Shown one piece after another: positions 59,986-64,000 of a stretch of DNA of 64,000 bases. Where the stretch lies: the NCBI GenBank assembly GCA_013400975.1, contig WBMZ01010837.1, positions 434,001-498,000 on the forward strand, written 5' to 3'. Source of the DNA: Atrichornis clamosus. Its lineage: Eukaryota; Chordata; Aves; Passeriformes; Menuridae. A program made the position numbers and the translations under genes. Numbering within the stretch: position 1 is the stretch's first letter; each line of letters starts with the position of its first letter. The notes beneath the pieces are model-generated. The model made no database searches. It saw only the letters and a list, made by a program, of their open reading frames with translations, and was not told the DNA's origin.

Positions 59986-62900
59986 AATGATTCACAAAAA
60001 GAATGAAATAGCAAGAAAAATGGTTGACTTTTCATGTCTTAGCACCTAGAAAATGAAGACAGAATGATTTTCTGGAAATGCGGTTTATTCAAATGCTGGG
60101 TTACTATAATCAAATGAAATTAGTAGAATTAATGAAATAGTTAACACTAAGATTATCAAATTAAGGTCTTAAACTCTATGGTTTGAAGAATCGTTTTTTT
60201 ATTGACTGAGTCACTGAGGATTAAATTTTCAACATCTATAAAGAAAACTGGAAAATTTTGTGTTCAGTCTGGTGCACAGAAAAACAGATGAATGGAAGAC
60301 TTACAGATAGGGTGGACATAGAGTCCTGCTCTCATTTTTGTAAATGCTGTCATCTTAGGTTGTAGTACCCCAGTCACTAAGAGTGGGCAGTTTATCCAGT
60401 TTAGTTCCAGCTTCTGAAGGGCTCAGGTGGGAGTTTAGCTGAGTATTCTGTATAGAAGTGGAAAAGGATTATAAAAAATGAAATATAGGCCTCAGGAAAA
60501 AAAATTGAATTTTTCCTTGATTAGGAGCTGAAGATGTCCTTGACAGCATTGTAAATCACTACTGCCTCACTAGCCAATCCTGCACCTGTGCAAGAAAATA
60601 GTAATGATGATATTTTCTTACTCCTCCAGCACCCCACAGGAATGTCAATAGCTTGAAATATATACTTTTTGAACTGTGATATTTCTCTCTCTTCTGAATG
60701 CAGCAATTTGACTGCACTTGTTTTTCTTGAAATTCTCTGTGTTTTCTCATTTAAAGAAATAAAGAACTAACCAACCAACCAAAAAAAATTGTCTGCCTCT
60801 CCATTAAGGGATCTTTTATTGATGTCCTACCCTACTCTTCCTAGATCTGCCCTCTTGCTCTACATGCCACCAGCCATGATGATACATGTCTATCTCATTT
60901 TAGCAAGAATAGGAATTATATTTCTTCCCTTCACCCACGATGGAGCAGAAGCTTTCAAAAATGTTAGCCATAAGAAAAAACTCAAAAGCGCAGACATAGT
61001 CAATAAGCAAAAGGAAGATTGACCACCAGCCCAGAAGTCAGCCTCCCAGAATTATAGACAGAAATCTTTGTGGAGAGCCTCCACTTCCTAAATCTTTTAC
61101 TGTTTTATCCCCTCAGTATGCACAAGGTTATACTTCTTTGTTTACTGGACTGTGTTCACCACTGGCTTATGAGTGAGCCTGCTCCTCGTTTGCTCTTTTA
61201 TGGCATCAAAGCTCTTGTACTTTTGCCTTTTGTGAGCTAACTTCTCTGGAGAGGCTGTGGGGGCCTTCTGCAAGCTAAATTAGAGCCTGATGAGCAGGAT
61301 TTTGTTCTTGGAAGTGAGAAGGAAGTGTTTAACCTTCATTCATGGTGAGGGCACTGGATCCCAGATATCTGCCTGCCTTACAAGTACTTCAGCTTATCAG
61401 GTAAACAGTGGAGAGCAGCACCACTTTCATCTGTATTGATTTGTAAGAATATAATTGTCCTGTTGTTTGCTAGGTCTCCTTTGATCACACTTATGGCTTG
61501 AGTAGTTGGGCCCATTGTTTGTTTTGGGGTAACAGAGTCTGGGTTAGGGCTTACAAACCAAGGAGGATGAATGCCATTTTACTTTATATATGAATAAAGC
61601 AAATATCTACGCCTGAGCAAGATGACTAGGCCTCCTTTATAGGTAATGAGGGAAACAGATACTTTTAGGGAGAAACTAATCATAACTATTTGAGTTATGT
61701 TAGAAAGAGATAAATGAATCCCTGTACCGGCTCTTGTATTCAGGTACTTGTATTCCTTATCCACAAAGACAGTGCTGGATGACTAGCTCAGGGTAAATGT
61801 CTAGACTGCTGGTGGTGCCACTTTCACTCCAAGAATTTTCAGCATTAGTGTCCTCCCTGGACCTTGGAGACAAGACACCTGCAGCTTAAAAGTGGCTAAA
61901 TCCTGTGCCAATCTTCATATGAACATGTCCCACTGGAGCTGCCCTGCTCTGCAATTTACACCTTCATCAGTCAAAGGCCATGAGTCTGCCTGGAATTAAA
62001 GATGCCTAAAAAGATCCCTGTGAATGCTAGTTTCTGACATATGGGGTTTCTAGATATTTTGGTTTTGGTGCAAGTGTATTTATCCCATTTCAATAAGATG
62101 TTTAATCCCAAAAAATTACTCCGTGTTTAGCCCCAAAATATCTTAGTGTTTTCCCTGCTCTGAAAGCTACAATAATTTTAGAAGGCTGTATAATAATTTA
62201 CTGGTGCATCAGAACTGTGTCAACATTAAATATTATTTGGGATAAAAGAAAAAACGTGGCACAACTATTTAATTTTGACATAATATCAAATAAAAGTTTA
62301 TGCTTTCATACTTTTATAGCCACAAAAAATTGCCTACTTTTTTAAAGAAATTAAACACATGAAACAGATGTCCTGTGGGAACAATCTGTTATGGTCTGCC
62401 AGCAGATTCTCTTTCACTAGCTTGAGATATTGTAACTGAAACATGTACATAAAGTTTAACTATATATGTAATTATGGTAAATAGTGCTTTATCAGACTTC
62501 TAGTTATTAAATATCCCCTCAAGATTTAACTGTTAAATCTTTTTGTGTTTCTCATTGTCCTACCATTATTGTAGCACTGTGTTTTATGCTACATACTATG
62601 AATTACCTCATTTTCACAGGATTTTCTGGCCTTATTATTGCTATAAAATCATTCAATTTGTTATGACCTGTACAAGTATGAATAGGTATTTCTGAATTAC
62701 AATTTTTAAGCAGGAAAACCTGACTGTTCTACATCCTCAGAAACCATAATGTTGGTGCTTATCTTCTAGATATCTTTTTTGGTCATTAGAATCATCAGTC
62801 TCAAAACTGAACACATACAAACATAGGGCAAATTAAATGTTTCATATCCTCAGAAGCCAAAAAGCAGAGCAGATATTGTAAGTGTGCAGAGAGAGTAAAT

Positions 62901-64000
62901 TTTAAGTTCCACCTTTCAAAGAGTAGCTCTGTGCTTTACTCAGGGCATAGAAGAGGCTTCTTGTTTTGGGACTGTTCATGTGAGGTGACTTTTCCTTGCA
63001 TACAGCTTTGTAGAGAAGAAGGGAGTGACACTCCCTTTTAGCTAAGGCAGTGAACACGGACAAAGGAGATCTGTTTGGTTGAAATGGGGGAGAGGGATGA
63101 AACCTTCAGGTAACTAAGCACGCATAGAATTAGACGGTTGCCGTGTGGGGGTCTAAGGATTTTGTTGGCATGTAGAACTTGCCAGCAGCAGACCTAGATT
63201 GTAAACGCTGTGATGGTTTGGAGTATGACTGGCACTACATGGTCTCTCCATTGTCTACATCAGAGTACTTGGTACAATTATTGGCAGGTCCTTCATCAAA
63301 TTCAACACCAGAGGTATCAACACCAAATTACTTCCAGAAATTTGGCAGTAAACGCTAGAATTTGGAGTCCCTCAGCACAGCACAGGTACAGTGTTGTTTT
63401 GTTTGCTGCCTCCACCGGCTCTGACTCCTCACTCTCATTCATCTTGCCTCACAGAACAGTAAAGCTGAAACTAAAGAAGGAAATAGTGAGATTTAGGTTA
63501 GGCCTTTGCTTATATTAAATTGCTACAATCAAAATATGTAAAATGCATCCCATTCCAATTACTTAGAGCTTTCTAATTACTTAACTAATCTTTTCTAGAA
63601 TTCCTAAAACATGTCTCAGCCTTTACAGCTGAGGATCCTTAGAAATAAGCCCTCAGTGCTCAGACTCTCAAAGGTTACCTTCAGACACAAATTCCATCGA
63701 ACTTTCTTTTAGTTTTGGGTACAAGTGATCTCTTTTTTCCACTAGGTAGTGTCACTATCCCATTAGCTCCAGCTAAACACTTCTTTTGTGTCTTTTTCTT
63801 TCATCAGAAAGGGTATAATTTAGTAAATTTTTTCCTTTATTACATGCATCTCCACTGTAAACTTTGGTTTACAAATTTTAACCATTCTAAATGAACCCAG
63901 TGCTCTTTACTCACATCACTGGCCTAACCAACTGAGAGTTATATAAATCTCTGGCTCTGGGTGCTCTGTGTGTTTAGAAACTATTACTCCTTTGTTCCTG
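59986..64000. other. Non-coding spacer
   Basis: No gene seen to the window edge. A CCAACCAACCAA run followed by A's lies at about 60769-60788. Around 61930-61965, CACTGGAGCTGCC then CAATTTACACC faintly recalls another ancient amniote repeat, not strongly enough to name. The 63210-63518 frame (102 codons) has no recognisable feature. Confidence 0.55.

Noticed and set aside
61927..61980. ACTGGAGCTGCC...CAATTTACACC as an ancient amniote repeat
   Set aside because: Two short words with an unmatched stretch between them; too little to call.
1..64000. tRNA, rRNA, CRISPR, operon or prophage-type systems
   Set aside because: No B-box-like GTTCRANNC in a cloverleaf context, no regularly spaced repeats, and the repeat content is that of a vertebrate genome.

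Overview
The window looks like bird nuclear DNA. This rests on repeats, not genes. It carries several 5'-truncated CR1 LINE fragments with the (ATTCTGTG)n-type 3' tail, and two solo LTRs of the common avian ERVL type in opposite orientation. Repeat density is low and the background is AT-rich and CpG-poor. The exact bird lineage cannot be settled from sequence alone.

I found no protein-coding exon, tRNA, rRNA or CRISPR array that I can support. Nearly all open frames are 60-135 codons and look like chance frames in AT-rich DNA; the only longer one, 200 codons, is a decayed CR1 reverse transcriptase. The window is best described as intergenic sequence or the inside of a very large intron. Bacterial categories such as operons, ribosome binding sites and riboswitches do not apply.

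Layout: 1-3.1 kb unassigned; 3.1-4.1 kb CR1 (+), interrupted by a single N; 5.6-5.8 kb CR1 tail (-); 7.75-8.42 kb ERVL solo LTR (+) with a 53-bp CR1 tail nested inside; 14.5-15.4 kb CR1 (+); 16.8 and 18.0 kb short CR1 tails; 22.1-22.3 kb CCTT microsatellite holding a 39-N gap; 24.9, 26.3 and 26.9 kb probable ancient amniote repeats; 34.75-35.34 kb second ERVL LTR (-); 40.4 and 44.5 kb strong inverted repeats; 52.2-53.0 kb GC-richer block that is probably a decayed LTR; 53.58 kb L2/MIR-like tail; 57.5 kb CR1 tail (+); 59.6-60.0 kb very old CR1-like reverse transcriptase remnant; the rest unassigned.

No genes act together here and I see no sign of an undescribed biological system. The observations most worth a second look are: the nested CR1 insertion whose target duplication can be proved from the second LTR in the same window; the duplication around the lone N, which looks like an assembly join; the perfect inverted repeats at 11.33 and 44.5 kb and the nested one at 40.4 kb; the tandem 11-bp duplication carrying TAATCC and TTATC motifs at 53.53 kb; and the ancient repeats. 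Repeat family calls come from remembered consensus similarity, not a database search.
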